From positions 1-9,100 of the forward strand of contig DZDC01000087.1 of the NCBI GenBank assembly GCA_022736595.1: a stretch of DNA of 9,100 nucleotides, read 5' to 3'. Of this stretch, positions 8,201 through 9,100 are shown piece after piece (the first letter of the stretch is position 1; each line of letters starts with the position of its first letter). Below the pieces are notes generated by a model that saw nothing but the letters and a program-made list of their open reading frames with translations, made no database searches and was not told the origin of the DNA. A program made the translations under genes and the position numbers. This DNA comes from Draconibacterium orientale (GTDB lineage Bacteria; Bacteroidota; Bacteroidia; Bacteroidales; UBA1556).

Positions 8201-8803
8201 CACTGAAGCTGCAAAATGTATTTCTTCGCCTGGGCAAATAGCAATGTAATTGGTATCTGGGGCGGGGGCGGTTAAAAGTGGGTTGAGACTTGCAATTACG
8301 TCTTGGCAGATGTCTTCGCAGCTCACTTCGGCATTCCAACCTGAGGAATTGGTGTTGGTTGAGTTAGAAACAAAGTGCACCGTTAAACAGCCACTTGGGT
8401 TGTTAATTGATGCTTCGATGGCACTTAAATACAACAATGGGTCTGTAAAGCTATTGAATGCACCGATTAATGGGGCAGATGTATTTGGCCCATCGTATAT
8501 ATACAATGTATCGGTAAAATGAATAGCTGTATTCGCAAAATAGATTTGTATTTGCGGATGGTCAGGATTGTTTGAACAAAACGTAACCGTATAATCTTCG
8601 TTAGAGGAATAGTTAGCCTCCGGGGGTTGCCCTCAACAGTGCTCTATAAAGCCGCCGCTGTCGAAAAAATTTCCTTCGCAGGTATAGATGGTTTGTCCGT
8701 CCACCTCGTCGATATGGTAACCCGGAGCCGCTTGTGCCCAAATTAGTTGAGGTGCAAACAACAAAAACGCAAAAATAGACAAGTACTTTCTCATAGTCAT
8801 CAT
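5261..8803 (-). CDS. T9SS type B surface protein: CUB, PKD, P-domain, SprB and CHU_C domains, with in-frame UGA
   Basis: The frame runs 1180 codons from ATGs at 8803, 8800 or 8794 (all in phase; any could be the start) to the TAA at 5263-5261. A single TGA at codon 57 interrupts it. Residues 1-24 are a signal peptide (MRKYLSIFAFLLFAPQLIWAQ). A CUB-like domain (about 42-162) has the usual four cysteines (42, 76, 139, 162) and DTLYIYDGPNTSAPLIG. A PKD domain (YLWVFGDGT) lies around 215-270. A proprotein convertase P-domain-like module (about 320-478: MEHSFLGDLEISIICPNG, then LNGEWTIEICDN) follows. Two clear SprB repeats (615-689, 690-763) and a third diverged one (764-839) come next, then a late PKD domain (1005-1084, YLWDFGNG). 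The C-terminus (1089-1180: APTAFSPDGDSNN, IYNRWGEVIFE, GWSGK) is the gliding-motility-associated CHU_C domain, a T9SS type B sorting signal. The protein is probably exported and surface-attached; its ligand is unknown. If UGA is not read, only a 56-aa fragment is made and the locus is a recent pseudogene. Confidence 0.8.
8603..8621 (-). promoter_or_regulatory. Weak SECIS-like stem-loop after the UGA
   Basis: Eleven bases downstream of the UGA the mRNA can pair GGAGG (8621-8617) with CCUCU (8607-8603) around a nine-base loop CUAACUAUU. The distance is similar to that of the E. coli fdhF SECIS. The stem is short, includes a G-U pair, and the loop has no G in its first two positions, which bacterial SECIS elements usually have. 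An alternative GGA/UCC pairing would put GG at the loop start but has only three pairs. This is suggestive at most. Confidence 0.2.
8633..8635 (-). other. In-frame UGA (codon 57), candidate selenocysteine or nonsense mutation
   Basis: On the minus strand the codons read ...GAG CAC TGT TGA GGG CAA CCC..., that is E-H-C-stop-G-Q-P. The same frame before this codon gives a signal peptide and a CUB start (TCEGNFFDSGG). The same frame after it continues the CUB domain (NYSSNEDYTVTFC) and stays open for 1123 more codons, so no frameshift is needed. TGA is not a general sense codon here: tryptophan in this gene is encoded about twenty times by TGG, and the other two genes contain no in-frame TGA. 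Confidence 0.85.
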
Positions 8804-8944
8804 AATGTTTAATTACGACGTTCCAAATCGGTATGTGGTTGCCTGTATTGTACATATATTTTATCAATTTGTTTCAAATGAGGTTTAAAGCCTTTAGAAT
8901 TAATAATTTGTTTGACGAATGAACCCTGTTTTTAAAAAAAGATA

Positions 8945-8952
8945 TATTTTTG
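8945..8952 (+). promoter_or_regulatory. Possible -7 element (TATTTTTG) for the tRNA gene
   Basis: TATTTTTG matches TAnnTTTG and ends 14 bases before the tRNA 5' end, a reasonable place for transcription to start just upstream of the mature tRNA. A TTTG occurs further upstream at 8911-8914, but its spacing is too long for a standard -33 element. Confidence 0.4.
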
Positions 8953-8966
8953 AGACCAGTAAACAC

Positions 8967-9061
8967 AGAGGGGTTGAAACCGGTGTTTCGTCCGGTCTTC
9001 AAAACCGGTAGCAGACGGATAAAACCGGCTGTGGCAGGTTCGATTCCTGCCCCCTCTGCCA
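8967..9061 (+). tRNA. selC: Selenocysteine tRNA, anticodon TCA
   Basis: The acceptor stem is AGAGGGG (8967-8973) with CCCCTCT (9051-9057), followed by discriminator G9058 and encoded CCA (9059-9061). The D arm is TGAAAC-CGGT-GTTTCG (8975-8990), six pairs including a T-G closing pair and a four-base loop CGGT, as in E. coli selC. The anticodon arm is CCGGT-CTTCAAA-ACCGG (8992-9008), anticodon TCA at 8999-9001. A long variable arm (9009-9033) forms CAG.CGG/CCG.CTG with one mismatch. The T arm is GCAGG-TTCGATT-CCTGC (9034-9050). The 6/4 D arm, long variable arm and TCA anticodon together identify tRNA-Sec, which is serylated and converted to Sec-tRNA by SelA before delivery to UGA by SelB. Oddity: with G9058 as discriminator the acceptor has 7 pairs, not the usual 8; C8966 could pair with G9058 to make 8. 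selA and selB are not in the window. Confidence 0.85.
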
Positions 9062-9100
9062 AGTGATGAAGCAAATAAACGCAAAAGTCTGAAAACCAAT

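Noticed and set aside
5261..8506. Start of the second giant gene at the TTG at 8506
   Set aside because: This start lies inside the CUB domain (TLYIYDGPN) and would remove the signal peptide needed for export. In-phase ATGs followed by a signal peptide exist at 8794-8803.
8633..8635. UGA as a general tryptophan codon (altered genetic code)
   Set aside because: All Trp positions in the three genes use TGG, and only one in-frame TGA occurs in about 2670 codons.
8613..8867. 84-aa minus-strand ORF
   Set aside because: It overlaps the signal-peptide region of the giant gene in another frame, has no recognisable domain and starts in intergenic DNA.
8874..9074. 66-aa minus-strand ORF containing 'GAGIEPATAGF'
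   Set aside because: It is the antisense of the tRNA-Sec gene. Such strings are well-known spurious translations of tRNA regions.

Overview
The window looks like a chromosomal piece of a member of the Bacteroidota. Two very large secreted proteins are built from SprB-type repeats, PKD and Ig-like domains. One of them ends in a gliding-motility-type (CHU_C, type B) C-terminal domain used by the type IX secretion system (T9SS). Upstream regions carry TAnnTTTG-like -7 promoter elements and no clear Shine-Dalgarno sequences, which also fits this phylum.

Layout: (1) Positions 1-3315, minus strand: a giant surface protein, 1105 codons in view, with its C-terminus beyond the left edge. It has a signal peptide, a Gly/Asn/Thr-rich beta-repeat N-terminal half, Ig/PKD-like domains and five consecutive SprB repeats. 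(2) 3316-3958: a gene-free stretch of about 640 bases with a 29-bp direct repeat, a GGCA-rich inverted repeat, an AATAAAC-rich repeat cluster and a probable promoter for the next gene. (3) 3959-5128, plus strand: a 389-aa protein made of two fused adenylate kinase domains. The first has all the expected catalytic residues. The second keeps its P-loop but has Lys in place of two conserved Asp. (4) 5147-5182: a stem-loop with A/T tracts, probably a bidirectional terminator between convergent genes. (5) 5261-8803, minus strand: a second giant T9SS protein of 1180 codons (signal peptide, CUB, PKD, P-domain-like, SprB, PKD, CHU_C). A single in-frame TGA at codon 57 interrupts it. (6) 8967-9061, plus strand: a tRNA with anticodon TCA, a 6-bp/4-nt D arm and a long variable arm, that is, a selenocysteine tRNA (selC).

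The most interesting point is the combination of (5) and (6). A gene whose reading frame runs through a UGA, directly after a Cys codon in a CUB-domain loop, starts about 160 bases from a divergently oriented tRNA that reads UGA. Selenocysteine insertion into an exported Bacteroidota adhesin is one explanation; a recent nonsense mutation or a sequence error is the other. The SECIS-like hairpin after the UGA is weak, so the case is open. Apart from that possible link, the adenylate kinase gene is a housekeeping-type gene sitting between two cell-surface genes, with no visible functional connection to them.
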